From the NCBI GenBank assembly GCA_958295955.1, contig OY282420.1, positions 2,060,435 to 2,124,434 of the forward strand: a stretch of 64,000 bases of DNA, written 5' to 3'. How positions within the stretch are numbered: position 1 is the first letter of the stretch; each line of letters begins with the position of its first letter. The translations under genes and the position numbers were made by a program. Shown here one piece after another: positions 11,714 through 21,035 of the stretch. The notes under the pieces are model-generated. The model searched no databases, was not told the origin of the DNA, and saw only the letters and a program-made list of their open reading frames with translations. The stretch comes from an uncultured Bryobacterales bacterium (GTDB lineage: Bacteria; Acidobacteriota; Terriglobia; Bryobacterales; UBA6623).

Positions 11714-13285
11714 TCAGGCGGGGCGGCTGCGGCCTTCCCGCTTGTACTTCTCCAGCAAGGTCTTCAGCTTCTCGACGATGTCGGGATGCTCGTTGTAAAC
11801 ATTGTTGTCTTCGTGGCGGTCGGCTTCGAGGTCGTAGAGTTGGCCCGGCGGGTCGCCGGGTTGGGGGCCGTCCCATTGCGTGGCGCCGGCGCCCGAGGCG
11901 CCCGGGCCCCGGCCGTCGATGAGCTTCCATTTGCCCTGGCGAATGGCGAAGGTACCGTCGACCGAATGATGCACGGTGGCTTCGCGGAGCGGGCCGTCGT
12001 CCTCGCCGAGCAGGGCCGGGAGCATGCTCACGCTGTCTTCGGCGGCGTTTGCCGGCAGAGCGATATCCAGGATGTCGGCGGCGGTGGCCGTCAGATCGGT
12101 CAGGCAGAGGGTTTGATCGCTCGTCGAGCCGGCCGCTACCCGCGCGGGCCAGCGCGCGATGAAGGGTTCGCGGTGGCCGCCTTCCCAGGCGTCGCGCTTC
12201 TTGCCCCGCTGGCTGGGGTGGTTGGCGTGATGATCGAACTCGGCGATGTGGCCGGGGTCCCATTCGGCGCCGTTGTCGCTGGAAACGATGAAGAGCGTGT
12301 TCTCGGCGATGCCCTTGCGCTCGAGAGCGTCCATGATCTTGCCGACCTGAGCGTCCACCTGCACTACGAAGTCGCCGTATTTGCCCGCTTGGCTCTTGCC
12401 CACGAATTCTTCGGTCGGAACCCACGGCCAATGCGGGGCGGGCAACGGGTAATAGAGGAAAAACGGCCGGTCGGGCGAGTTGACGGCGCGGTCGTCGATG
12501 TATTGCACGGCGTGCTCGGTGAGATTGGGCAGAACTTCGAAGAAGTCGAACCCTTCCGCGGCCTCTCCGGGGCGCCAGAACACGGGGCCGTCGCTGCGTC
12601 CGGGCTCGTGCGCGGTGGCCGGTTTCACGCAGCGGTTGTTTTCGAGATAGACGTACGGCGCCATATCGAGCGAGGCCGGAATGATGTACGAATAGTCGAA
12701 GCCCTGCGTTGCCGGCCCGTTCGTGACCGGCTTGGCGTAGTCGATTTCGAGTCCTTCGGGTTTCGAAAAATCGTCTGCGCCCTGAAAAGCGTTCGCCGTG
12801 TTGGCCTCGACCCAGCTATCCGGCTCAGTGACGGCGACCCAGTCGAGGCCGAGATGCCATTTGCCCACCACGCCGGTGTGATAGCCGTTATCGCGGAGCA
12901 TTTCCGCGATAGTCATGCGCTCGGGCTCGATCAACGCTTTCGAATAACCGGAGAGCACGCCCTGCTTGAGACGCGAGCGCCAGGCATAGCGGCCGGTAAC
13001 CACGCCGTACCGGGTCGGGGTGCAGACGGCGGAACCCGAGTGCGCATCGGTGAAACGCATGCCTTGGGCGGCGAGGCGGTCCATGTTGGGCGTCGGGATT
13101 TTGGATGCGCTGTTGTAACAGCCGAGATCGCCGTAGCCCATGTCGTCGGCCATCAGAAAGATAATGTTGGGTTTCTCGGCGGGAACGGACTCGGGAGGAG
13201 CCGCGGCGCAGCCGTAGGCGGCGAAGCCGGCGGCGCCGGCGGCGAATTGCTTAAGGAAGTCTCGACGGTTGGCGGCGGCAGTCAT
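11714..13285 (-). CDS. Tat-exported arylsulfatase-type sulfatase
   Basis: Predicted to hydrolyse sulfate esters outside the cytoplasm, perhaps on sulfated polysaccharides. The N-terminus has a twin-arginine signal (NRRDFLK, residues 6-12), then a hydrophobic Ala/Gly stretch ending in a Cys. The sulfatase core starts with NIIFLMADDMGYGDLG, containing the metal-binding Asp pair. The formylglycine motif is CTPTR (Cys88), the Cys type, which needs a maturase not seen here. NGAEWDPG and the HHANHPSQR region complete the expected active site. 523 residues, full length. Convergent with mfd, 23 bp apart, and divergent from the GWxTD gene. Confidence 0.9.
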   Translation of the reverse strand: MTAAANRRDFLKQFAAGAAGFAAYGCAAAPPESVPAEKPNIIFLMADDMGYGDLGCYNSASKIPTPNMDRLAAQGMRFTDAHSGSAVCTPTRYGVVTGRYAWRSRLKQGVLSGYSKALIEPERMTIAEMLRDNGYHTGVVGKWHLGLDWVAVTEPDSWVEANTANAFQGADDFSKPEGLEIDYAKPVTNGPATQGFDYSYIIPASLDMAPYVYLENNRCVKPATAHEPGRSDGPVFWRPGEAAEGFDFFEVLPNLTEHAVQYIDDRAVNSPDRPFFLYYPLPAPHWPWVPTEEFVGKSQAGKYGDFVVQVDAQVGKIMDALERKGIAENTLFIVSSDNGAEWDPGHIAEFDHHANHPSQRGKKRDAWEGGHREPFIARWPARVAAGSTSDQTLCLTDLTATAADILDIALPANAAEDSVSMLPALLGEDDGPLREATVHHSVDGTFAIRQGKWKLIDGRGPGASGAGATQWDGPQPGDPPGQLYDLEADRHEDNNVYNEHPDIVEKLKTLLEKYKREGRSRPA

Positions 13286-13382
13286 GGCGTATCGGCCCGA
13301 TTGTAGCTCACCCGCCGCTTGCGGAGCGGCGGCTTCGCCGCTTCAGCGGGCGCCCCCGGCCAACAATATGTTGCGCTTGCAC

Positions 13383-13411
13383 TTGACCGCTGCTGTTTTA
13401 ACCCCTAGAAT
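13383..13411 (+). promoter_or_regulatory. Sigma-70-type promoter of the GWxTD gene cluster
   Basis: TTGACC at 13383-13388, a 17-base spacer and TAGAAT at 13406-13411 form a good sigma-70 promoter. It points at the GWxTD gene, whose ATG is 98 bases downstream. A perfect 7-bp hairpin (AGCGGCG, loop GCTT, CGCCGCT) sits at 13325-13342, upstream of the -35. Confidence 0.7.
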
Positions 13412-13508
13412 CTAAACTGTATCGGTAGCTGCGGGCAGCGTCCTTGCCGTTGCGCCCGAAGAGAAACGCTGAAGCTTGGAGTTACGTAGTAAGAATCGGA
13501 GGGGTCGC

Positions 13509-15167
13509 ATGCATCGCAATCGAAGGTTTCGTCGAACGGCGCGGTGTCTCGCCGCTTTTATTCTGCCGGCCCTGCTCGCGCCGTTGGCTGCGCAGCAAGA
13601 GCCGAAGAAGCTCTCGGCAAAAGAAGAGAGGCGCCGGCTGAATCAACTTCGCAAGGAGTTGCGCGGGCCGTTCAAGCGCTGGCTCGACGAAGACGTCAAA
13701 TACATCATCACCGGCGAAGAGCGGAAGGCGTTCATTCAAATGAGCACCGACGACGAGCGCGAGAACTTCATCGAGCAGTTCTGGCTGCGCCGCGACCCGA
13801 CGCCCGACTCGATGGAAAACGAGTACAAGGAAGAGCACTACCGCCGCATCGCCTACACCAACGAACGGTACGCTTCCGGCATCCCCGGCTGGAGAACCGA
13901 CCGCGGCCGCATTTACATTGCCTACGGTCCGCCGGACGAGATCGAGTCGCACCCGTCGGGCGGGCAATATCAACGCCCCTATGACGAGGGCGGCGGGTTC
14001 ACCTCGACTTATCCGTTCGAGATTTGGCGCTACCGCTGGATCGAAGGCATCGGCAGCGACATCCTGCTGGAGTTCGTCGACCCGACGATGACCGGCGAAT
14101 ACCGCTTGACGATGGACCCTTCGGAAAAGGACGCCCTGCTCTTCGTGCCGGGCGCCGGTCTGACCTTGTCGGAGCAAATGGGGCTCACCACCAAAGCCGA
14201 CCGTTTCCGGCGCACCGACGGCACCCGCATGGGCACGCCGATCGGCGGGGCGCAGTCGATTCGTTACAACCAATTCGAACGGCTGCAGCTTTACGCCAAT
14301 ATCTTCAAGCCGCCGGCCGTCAAGTTCAAAGACCTGGAAGCGATCATCAATTCGACGATCGAATACAACACCCTGCCGTTCGACGTGGATATCCACTTCG
14401 TGCGCGTGACCAACAGTGCGGTTCTGACGGGCATCACCGTGATGCTCAAAAACAAGGACCTGGTTTTCAAGGAAGAAGACGGCCTGCACAAGGCGGTCGC
14501 CAATATCTTCGGGCGGCTGACGACGATGACGCGGCGCGTCCACACGACGTTCGAAGATACGGTGAGCGTGCAAACCACCGCCGAGCGCTTGCAGCAAGAG
14601 GGCGACCGCGCTTCGATCTACAACAAATCGGAGCCTTTGGCGCCGGGCATGTACCGGCTGGAGCTGGTGGTCAAGGATCTGGTCGGCGAGACGATGGGCA
14701 CGTACCGCACGGCGGTCCGCGTGCCCGAATACGACGACGAGGCGCTGGCGGCGAGCTCGCTGATCTTGGCCGACAAGATCGAGCGCGTTCCGGTGCGTTC
14801 GCTGGGCGCGGGGCAGTTCGTGATCGGCAGCTCGAAAGTCCGCCCGCGGCTCAACGACGAGTTCAAGCGCAACGAAAAAATGGGCATCTACATGCAGGTT
14901 TACAACTTCGGCCAAAATGAAGAAACGCAAAAGCCGCAGGGACAGATCACCTATCGCATCGCGCGCCTGGACAACCCGGACGAGTTCCTGCTCGACTTCA
15001 GCGAAGACGTGAACGCAATTCGGGGCGCTTCGGTGCGGCAGGTCGTGATCGAAAAACTTCTGCCGCTCAGCAGCCTGGAGCCGGGCGAGTACCGCCTGAA
15101 TCTGCAAGTGAACGACGGCATCAAGAACGAATCGCTCAACCCGACCGCGACGTTCAAGGTGCTATAG
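13509..15167 (+). CDS. GWxTD domain-containing secreted protein
   Basis: Secreted or cell-envelope protein of unknown function, of a type I associate with Acidobacteriota. An Arg-rich signal peptide with a hydrophobic core (CLAAFILPALLAPLAAQ) precedes a basic helical region. The name-giving motif is GWRTDRGRIYIAYGPPDEIE at about residue 127. A long beta-rich C-terminal region follows (RLELVVKD, YRTAVRVPEYDD, YRLNLQVNDG), like a bacterial surface-domain fold. I chose ATG 13509 because GGAGGGG precedes it at the right distance; an upstream TTG at 13476 would break the signal peptide. First gene of a plus-strand run with the promoter at 13383. Confidence 0.88.
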   Translation: MHRNRRFRRTARCLAAFILPALLAPLAAQQEPKKLSAKEERRRLNQLRKELRGPFKRWLDEDVKYIITGEERKAFIQMSTDDERENFIEQFWLRRDPTPDSMENEYKEEHYRRIAYTNERYASGIPGWRTDRGRIYIAYGPPDEIESHPSGGQYQRPYDEGGGFTSTYPFEIWRYRWIEGIGSDILLEFVDPTMTGEYRLTMDPSEKDALLFVPGAGLTLSEQMGLTTKADRFRRTDGTRMGTPIGGAQSIRYNQFERLQLYANIFKPPAVKFKDLEAIINSTIEYNTLPFDVDIHFVRVTNSAVLTGITVMLKNKDLVFKEEDGLHKAVANIFGRLTTMTRRVHTTFEDTVSVQTTAERLQQEGDRASIYNKSEPLAPGMYRLELVVKDLVGETMGTYRTAVRVPEYDDEALAASSLILADKIERVPVRSLGAGQFVIGSSKVRPRLNDEFKRNEKMGIYMQVYNFGQNEETQKPQGQITYRIARLDNPDEFLLDFSEDVNAIRGASVRQVVIEKLLPLSSLEPGEYRLNLQVNDGIKNESLNPTATFKVL

Positions 15168-15179
15168 AGGACTTCGCCC

Positions 15180-17006
15180 ATGCGGCCCTCCATCCAACGC
15201 GGCAAAGCGGTTTTCAAGCGGGGCCTGCCGCCGCTGTTGTCCGCGGGGTTGGCCGTAGCCTTCTGCGCGGCCCCGGCGCGCGCCCAGTTGCACGGCAGCC
15301 TCGGTGGGCTGGTCAGCAATCACGCGGGCATTCCGCAAATGGGGGCGCTGGTCACGCTGCTGACTCCGGACGGCAGCGAGGCGCGCAAAGTTTTCAGCAA
15401 TCCCGACGGGACATTCGAATTCGCCAATCTGATTCCCGGCGCCTACGGGATTCAAGTGGCGCTGGCGCAGTTTTCGCCGGCGGCGCGCAGCGGTCTGGTG
15501 GTCAAGGCCGGCGGGCGGACTTATCTCGACGTGAATCTGCGCGGGCTGTTCGCGAACCTGCAACTCAACTATGCCGCCGGCAGCGAGATCCGCGACATGA
15601 CCGACCGCTGGAAGTGGATCCTGCGGGCGAACTATTCGCGCCGCAACGTGCTGCGCTTTGCGCCGGACGCCGCCGGCTTCGACGAGCGCGGCCGCGTGCT
15701 GCGGCGCTTGAACGGAACCTTCGCCGACACCCACGCCTACGCGCAATTGAGCACGGGATTGGGCGTCCGGCCTTCGGGCCTGACCAATCGCTCTGACTTG
15801 GGAAGCGCATTTGCCGTGGCTACTTCGCTGTTCGGCAACCACGATCTGACGGTTAGCGGCAACATGGGCGCGCCTAGCGCGTCGGCGGCGAGTCCGACTA
15901 CGGCGTTCCGCACCACCTACACTCACGAGCTCGGCGCGGCGACGCCGGAAGTGGCCTTGACCGTTCGGCAGATGCAGGCGTCTTCGGCGGCGGCGAACGG
16001 CATTTTCGGGTTCGGACAGGGCATGCAGGGGGCGCCCCGCCTGGAAACGATTTCTCTCGAGCTCGGCGACAGCGTCGCGATCGGCGAAGCGACTCGGATC
16101 GAGTACGGCGTGCTGTACGAAGCGGTCAACTTCGTCGACCGCCTGGAGTTCCTCAGCCCGTATGGGAAGGTGATCCACGAGATTTCGCCGAGGCGCGAGA
16201 TCGCCTTGAGCTACGCGTCGGGAGTTCCGCCCGCGGCGGTCTCCTCGCCGGCCGGCGGCGAAGCCCTTCGCGGCCAGGTGGACAGCTTGGGCATGTTCCC
16301 GCGGATTGCAATGCGCGGCGGGCGGCCGACGGTGCAGCGCGCCCAGCATCTCGAGATCGCCTACCGCGAGCGATTCGGCAAGAACATGGTCGAGGCCGCG
16401 GTGTTCCAGGACGTCATCAATGACGTTGCGCTGGCCGTCAACGCGCCGGATGGAATGTTCGCCGACGGCAACATCGTTCCGGATCTGTTTTCGCGCACCG
16501 CGACGCTGAACGGCGGAACCTATCGGTCTCCCGGGGTGCGCGTCTCCTACGCGCGCAAGCTCCGCGACCGCCTGCAGGCCGCGCTCGGCTACGGCTTGAC
16601 CGGCGTTCTGACGCCGACGAGCAGCCGGATGCAGACCGCTTCGGCGGAAGAGTTGCGCAGCCTGTTGGATTCCAAGGGCGCGCACATGGTGGTCGCCTCG
16701 ATTTCGGCCGACCTGCCGCGCGCGGATACCCACGTGACCGCCTCGCACCGTTGGGTGAGCAGGCAGTCGGTGATTCCGGGCGATCTCTACAACGATTTCG
16801 CGGCGCAGTCGGATCCGGGCTTGAACGTGCGCATCCGCCAACCGCTGCCCTTCGGCGGCGGCCTGCCGGGCAAGTTCGAAGCCAGTGCGGACTTTCGCAA
16901 CCTGCTCAAGTCGGGCTATGTCCCGCTGCAGACGGTGGACGGCCGCATGATCTATTTACTGCAAGCCATCCGCAGCTACCGCGCGGCGCTGAGCTTCATC
17001 TATTGA
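15180..17006 (+). CDS. Carboxypeptidase-regulatory-like outer-membrane beta-barrel protein
   Basis: Probably an outer-membrane protein related to the Oar/TonB-receptor-like proteins of Acidobacteriota. A signal peptide ends at PARAQ (about residue 36). A carboxypeptidase-regulatory-like domain follows (GSLGGLVSNHAGIP, GALVTLLTPDG, SNPDGTFEFANLIPGAYGI). The rest is amphipathic beta-strands and the C-terminus ends SFIY, a terminal aromatic typical of barrels. I see no TonB box or plug. At 608 residues it is much shorter than Oar-type receptors (about 1000), so it may be a reduced member. It lies 12 bp after the GWxTD gene with AGAGG as SD, so the two are probably cotranscribed. Confidence 0.75.
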   Translation: MRPSIQRGKAVFKRGLPPLLSAGLAVAFCAAPARAQLHGSLGGLVSNHAGIPQMGALVTLLTPDGSEARKVFSNPDGTFEFANLIPGAYGIQVALAQFSPAARSGLVVKAGGRTYLDVNLRGLFANLQLNYAAGSEIRDMTDRWKWILRANYSRRNVLRFAPDAAGFDERGRVLRRLNGTFADTHAYAQLSTGLGVRPSGLTNRSDLGSAFAVATSLFGNHDLTVSGNMGAPSASAASPTTAFRTTYTHELGAATPEVALTVRQMQASSAAANGIFGFGQGMQGAPRLETISLELGDSVAIGEATRIEYGVLYEAVNFVDRLEFLSPYGKVIHEISPRREIALSYASGVPPAAVSSPAGGEALRGQVDSLGMFPRIAMRGGRPTVQRAQHLEIAYRERFGKNMVEAAVFQDVINDVALAVNAPDGMFADGNIVPDLFSRTATLNGGTYRSPGVRVSYARKLRDRLQAALGYGLTGVLTPTSSRMQTASAEELRSLLDSKGAHMVVASISADLPRADTHVTASHRWVSRQSVIPGDLYNDFAAQSDPGLNVRIRQPLPFGGGLPGKFEASADFRNLLKSGYVPLQTVDGRMIYLLQAIRSYRAALSFIY

Positions 17007-17042
17007 CCGCAGGTGTTTGTCTCATTCCAAGCCGGGGGAACC

Positions 17043-17423
17043 ATGAGAAGTCGTCGTGAATTCGCGCGCGGTCTGAGCGCGGCCGTTCTGGCCTTCCCCG
17101 CCGTCTTGACGGCCAAGAAGGAATGGACCACCCTGCGGGTCGTGGTGCAGGACGAGAAGGGCCGTCCGGTGCCGCGGGCCGCGGTGATCGTCCGCGAATT
17201 GAAGGGCAAGCAACTCAAAAAGGTCGGGGCCACCTTCGAGCTCAAGACGAGCCTCGAAGGCAGCGCGCCGGTTCCGCCGCTGCCGCGCGGACACGTCATG
17301 GTGCAAGTCATCAGCAAAGGATTCAAGACCCACGGAGAGCGGGTCGAGCTTTCCGAATTGGAGCAGACCCTCACCATCAAGCTCGAACCTCCGCAGGCGC
17401 AGCACTCGATACACAAGAAATGA
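17043..17423 (+). CDS. Small exported carboxypeptidase-regulatory-like protein
   Basis: A 126-residue protein with a Tat-like start (RSRREFARGLSAAVLAFPAV) and one beta-sandwich domain like the regulatory domain of carboxypeptidases: LRVVVQDEKGRPVPRAAVIV, then PPLPRGHVMVQVISKGFK. No catalytic residues are apparent. ATG 17043 follows GGGGGAA at SD distance. It is third in the 13.5-18.1 kb run, and its domain resembles that at the N-terminus of the preceding barrel protein. A shared envelope role is inference. Confidence 0.75.
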   Translation: MRSRREFARGLSAAVLAFPAVLTAKKEWTTLRVVVQDEKGRPVPRAAVIVRELKGKQLKKVGATFELKTSLEGSAPVPPLPRGHVMVQVISKGFKTHGERVELSELEQTLTIKLEPPQAQHSIHKK

Positions 17424-17490
17424 AGCCCGCCGCAGCGGCGCGCTCGACCGGCATGACGGCCGCCGGGCCGGATCGAAAAACGGAAATCCC

Positions 17491-18057
17491 ATGCGTCTTT
17501 TTGCAGCCCTGGAATTGAACTCGAAGGTAATCACGAATCTGACGGAATTGGTGCGCCGGCTCTCGCCGATTTCGCCGGTGATGTGGATTCATCCGCAGAA
17601 CATGCACGTCACGCTGAAATATATCGGCGAATGGGACGAGCATCGCCTCGACGACATCATCCAGGCGCTGCAAGAAGTCAAGATCAAGTTTACGGTCAAC
17701 GTGCCGCTGGCGGGGCTGGGCTATTTCCCCTCCATCCGCAACCCGCGCGTTTTCTGGGTAGGGGCCGAAAATACGCCGCCCTTGCGTCAACTGGCGAGCG
17801 CGGTGGACGCGGCGCTGTCCCCGCTGGGCGTCACGCCGGAAGTCCGACCCTATGCCCCTCACTTGACTCTCGGCCGCATGAAAGCAGGGCAAGATCTGAC
17901 CGAGATGCACGAGGCGATCGAAGAGTTGCCCAGCCGCGATTTCGGCGCCATTACGCCGGATCGCTTTGTGCTCTTCGAGAGCACGTTGACTCCGGAAGGG
18001 GCGATCTACCGCAAGGTTCAGGAGTTCCCCTTCCTCACCGGCGCCGGGGGAGACTGA
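17491..18057 (+). CDS. thpR: RNA 2',3'-cyclic phosphodiesterase
   Basis: 2H phosphoesterase that opens 2',3'-cyclic phosphates on RNA ends; also called 2'-5' RNA ligase. The 188-residue product begins MRLFAALELNS, the usual opening of the family, and has both HxTx motifs: HVTL (about residue 40) and HLTL (about residue 124). The start ATG follows ACGGAAA. It ends the plus-strand run and converges with the M2 peptidase, 24 bp apart. Confidence 0.93.
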   Translation: MRLFAALELNSKVITNLTELVRRLSPISPVMWIHPQNMHVTLKYIGEWDEHRLDDIIQALQEVKIKFTVNVPLAGLGYFPSIRNPRVFWVGAENTPPLRQLASAVDAALSPLGVTPEVRPYAPHLTLGRMKAGQDLTEMHEAIEELPSRDFGAITPDRFVLFESTLTPEGAIYRKVQEFPFLTGAGGD

Positions 18058-18081
18058 ACCCGAACGCCGGCTGCCCGGCAA

Positions 18082-19866
18082 TCACCAGCCGGCTTCGCGG
18101 CCGGCGTTCTCTTTCTCGAGGTATGCGATCAGCGGCTCGAAATAGTCGAGCATCGCGCGGGTCGAGATTTCTTCGCCGGTCTTTTCCTTGATGACCTCGC
18201 GCCAGTCGCGGGTCGCCCCCAGACTGAGCAGCTCCCACAGGAAAGCGCCGACTTCTTCGTTCCCGTAGTAATTGCAGTCGCGCGGGTCTTGCCCGAGGAT
18301 GTTCCTGGCGATGTAGGTGTGCAGTTGGTACTTGATGACGAAGGCCATCGCGTAATCGTAGTACTGCGCCGGATCGTCGGAAATGTGCGTCTTCGTGCAG
18401 GCGTCGCAAAATTCCTCGCCGCGCTCGGCCGGCGGCTCGATCCCCTGATAGCGGCCGGCGTATTCCCACCAAGTCTTGTTGAATGCGTCGATGGGGATGT
18501 TCTTTTCGTAGAGGTCGTGCTCGAAGAACGACATCGTTCCGGCGGAGAAGGGGATAAAGACGACGGCCTGATCGAGAGCCTCGTCGAGCAGCCAGGCGAT
18601 CTCGTCGATTTGCGCAGCGTCGTCGAGCAGGCCGATCTCCTTGAGGTAGGCGGGCCGGCGCGCGGCGATGCCGATCAGATCGCCGACGGCTTCGTGGAAA
18701 GCGCGGTTCGCCCCGCCGCGCAGCGTCAGCGGGACATCGGCCCCGGTATAGGCGAGGTAGTAGTAGATGTGGCCCAACTCGTGGTGCGAGGTCTCGAACC
18801 AGCGCCAGTTGCTCTCGACGCTCATCAGTGAACGAACGTCCATGCCCAGGTCCATGTGCCAGGCCGACGCATGCGTGTTTTTCTTGCGTTCGGAATCGGC
18901 GGCGACGGGGTAAAGGTCGGATTTCGCGTAGAAGGATGCGGGCAGCGGCGGCATGCCCATCGAGGTATAGAACGCCTCGGCCTGCTTGACGATCCACTCG
19001 GGGGTTTTGTCCTTGACCAGCGCGTCGAGGTCCACGCCGGCGGAAAGGCCGGGCCAGGCTTGCGCCCAGCGGTTGCCGATCCAATGGGCGGGAATCTTCT
19101 GCGGAGGCGGCCGGCCGTAGCGCTCGGCGAGCCGATGCTTCGTCCAGGTGTGAACTTGCTTGTAAAGGGGCCTTAAATCTTCGTTGAAGCGCTCCATCAT
19201 GGCCATCATTTCTTCGACGGTCATGCCGTAATCGGCGACTTGCAAGGCGAAAAACGAGTCGTAGCCCATCTCTTGCGCGAGTCGGTTGCGCAGGTCGCGC
19301 AACTCGGCAAGTCCCTCTTTGAGCGCGGGGCCGGTCTGCTTGGAAACTTCCCAGATATGCCGGCGCTCGGCCTCGTCCCGCGAGTTGACCAGAATGTTGT
19401 CGATCTCGTTGGCGGTGACCGTCTTGCGGCAGCGCTCGCCCGCGCGGTCGGCGCAGAACGCGAACGAGTCCAGAACGGCTCCCTGGCGGGCCTCGGCGGC
19501 GACGCGGGCAGAGACGATTTCGGGGATGGTTCCCGGGTACTGCGCCGCGGCCAGCAGTATCTTTTCGATCTGACGGACGGTAACGGGGTCGAGACGGTCT
19601 TTCTGCGCCAGCAGCGCCCGGGCGGTTTCGATGACCCACACGTTGCCGTCGAACGCCGCCATGGAACGTTCCGCGCCGATGCGCTCGCCGACGTGGGCCT
19701 CGTTCACGTCGGTCATCGACTGCCAATAGGCTTCGGAAGTGATGGCGTAGAGCGGGACGAGGATGTTCTCGTGGATATTCAGGAACTCGTCGGCCTGCTG
19801 TTGGGCCGACGGCCCGCCGCAAGACGCAAGCAGAAGACAGGCGGCGAGAGCGCGCAGAGCTTTCAT
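18082..19866 (-). CDS. M2-family (ACE-like) zinc metallopeptidase, lipoprotein
   Basis: Peptidyl-dipeptidase A family enzyme expected to remove C-terminal dipeptides from oligopeptides. The N-terminus is a lipoprotein signal with lipobox LLAS-Cys16. The zinc motif HELGH (within SHHELGHIYYYLAY, about residue 360) and the downstream Glu in FHEAVGD are intact. 594 residues is normal for one M2 domain. It is monocistronic by spacing: 24 bp from convergent thpR, and the nuclease gene upstream ends 46 bp away. Confidence 0.92.
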   Translation of the reverse strand: MKALRALAACLLLASCGGPSAQQQADEFLNIHENILVPLYAITSEAYWQSMTDVNEAHVGERIGAERSMAAFDGNVWVIETARALLAQKDRLDPVTVRQIEKILLAAAQYPGTIPEIVSARVAAEARQGAVLDSFAFCADRAGERCRKTVTANEIDNILVNSRDEAERRHIWEVSKQTGPALKEGLAELRDLRNRLAQEMGYDSFFALQVADYGMTVEEMMAMMERFNEDLRPLYKQVHTWTKHRLAERYGRPPPQKIPAHWIGNRWAQAWPGLSAGVDLDALVKDKTPEWIVKQAEAFYTSMGMPPLPASFYAKSDLYPVAADSERKKNTHASAWHMDLGMDVRSLMSVESNWRWFETSHHELGHIYYYLAYTGADVPLTLRGGANRAFHEAVGDLIGIAARRPAYLKEIGLLDDAAQIDEIAWLLDEALDQAVVFIPFSAGTMSFFEHDLYEKNIPIDAFNKTWWEYAGRYQGIEPPAERGEEFCDACTKTHISDDPAQYYDYAMAFVIKYQLHTYIARNILGQDPRDCNYYGNEEVGAFLWELLSLGATRDWREVIKEKTGEEISTRAMLDYFEPLIAYLEKENAGREAGW

Positions 19867-19912
19867 GGGTTCATTCTACGGCAGCGGGGCACCGCCGCCC
19901 GGATTGCGCGGG

Positions 19913-20968
19913 TCAGGCAGACGCCTCGATCAGACGCGCTATTTCCTGGAAACATTCGACCACGGCGTCAAGCACGACATCGCGTTCGACTCCCGTCGGC
20001 AGCATGACCGGGACAAACAACGCATTGCCGCCGTCGAAGCATCGGGGCGGGTCTCGCTGCACGAGCGGCTCGAGTGCGCCGCGAACCTTGGCGAACAAGT
20101 TTCCTTCCTCGTCCTCCGATTGCGCCAATTCAAGCCATAGCGGGGTATCCGGATACGATCCCTGCGCCCAGAGTTCATGGTCTATGCCGAACCATGCTTC
20201 TTTACCGGCTACGCGCAAGTAGTGGCCGTAAGCGGTTGCCCACGACCTGACACTTCTATTCGATGTATCCGCGCAGCCGGCTGCGGCCGCCCGTCCAACG
20301 GCGTCGCGGACGAGTCCCTGCAGACCGAGCAAGCGCCGCGGAAACTCAGGGGAGAGTTCATCCAAGCGAAGAGGCAGGAATTCGTTCTGATCCATCCGAT
20401 TGACAAGCCCCCGCAGTTGTTGAATCTCAACCGCCGAGTGCGAATCGGCCGCGGACTCCAGCAGATCGAGCAAGTACGGCCAACTGATCAGCATCATGCG
20501 CCGTTCCCCGCCGGTCGCTGCGCTTTTGAATTCCGTCGTCTCGGAAGCGGATCGCTGCCCATCGACTCGCGCCCGCCGGCGCAACTCGTCCCACAGCGGC
20601 TCGATACGCGATGCGGGCGCGACGAACAGGAGCGCCTTGCGCAGCGGCAACCGATTGAGATAAGCGTTCGGCTGGTTTTCGGTAAGCCCGGCCCAGAACT
20701 TCGCTTCGATCATCACGCATTCCCGGCCATTTCGGTCGAAGCCGACGAGGTCGGGGCGCTCCCCGCCTTCGCCGGTGACCTGGGTGCGTACGGCAGCGAT
20801 CGACCCGACTTCCGCACCGCCTTGCCGCAGCGCGTCCTCAAGGGCGCTGCGGGGCGAAGGCGCCTTCAGGATGTGCGCGAGGGCTTCGACGGCGATGTCT
20901 TCGGAGCGGGAAGAAAACATGCCCGCGATATGGGCCAACAGCGTGTCCCGGTCGGTCTTGTCCGTCAT
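19913..20968 (-). CDS. PD-(D/E)XK nuclease-superfamily protein
   Basis: A 351-residue cytoplasmic protein. The N-terminal part has the restriction-endonuclease-fold pattern: Pro72-Asp73 in GERPDLVGFD and Glu88-Ala-Lys90 in MIEAKFW. The Lys is followed by a region (TENQPNAYLNRLP, KALLFVAP) typical of nucleases of this kind found near defence genes. The C-terminal half is probably helical and unrecognised. No partner methylase or helicase is adjacent, though a type IIG-like enzyme lies 4 kb away. Target and role unknown; the nuclease assignment is from the motif alone. Confidence 0.7.
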   Translation of the reverse strand: MTDKTDRDTLLAHIAGMFSSRSEDIAVEALAHILKAPSPRSALEDALRQGGAEVGSIAAVRTQVTGEGGERPDLVGFDRNGRECVMIEAKFWAGLTENQPNAYLNRLPLRKALLFVAPASRIEPLWDELRRRARVDGQRSASETTEFKSAATGGERRMMLISWPYLLDLLESAADSHSAVEIQQLRGLVNRMDQNEFLPLRLDELSPEFPRRLLGLQGLVRDAVGRAAAAGCADTSNRSVRSWATAYGHYLRVAGKEAWFGIDHELWAQGSYPDTPLWLELAQSEDEEGNLFAKVRGALEPLVQRDPPRCFDGGNALFVPVMLPTGVERDVVLDAVVECFQEIARLIEASA

Positions 20969-21035
20969 GAGTTCGTCCTCGTTGACCTTCTATTTTCCGT
21001 ATCGCCCGCGGCGGCGGCTCGCCGGAAACCGCATT

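Noticed and set aside
13325-13342. Hairpin as a transcription terminator
   Set aside because: It has no T-tract and lies between two divergent genes, upstream of both.
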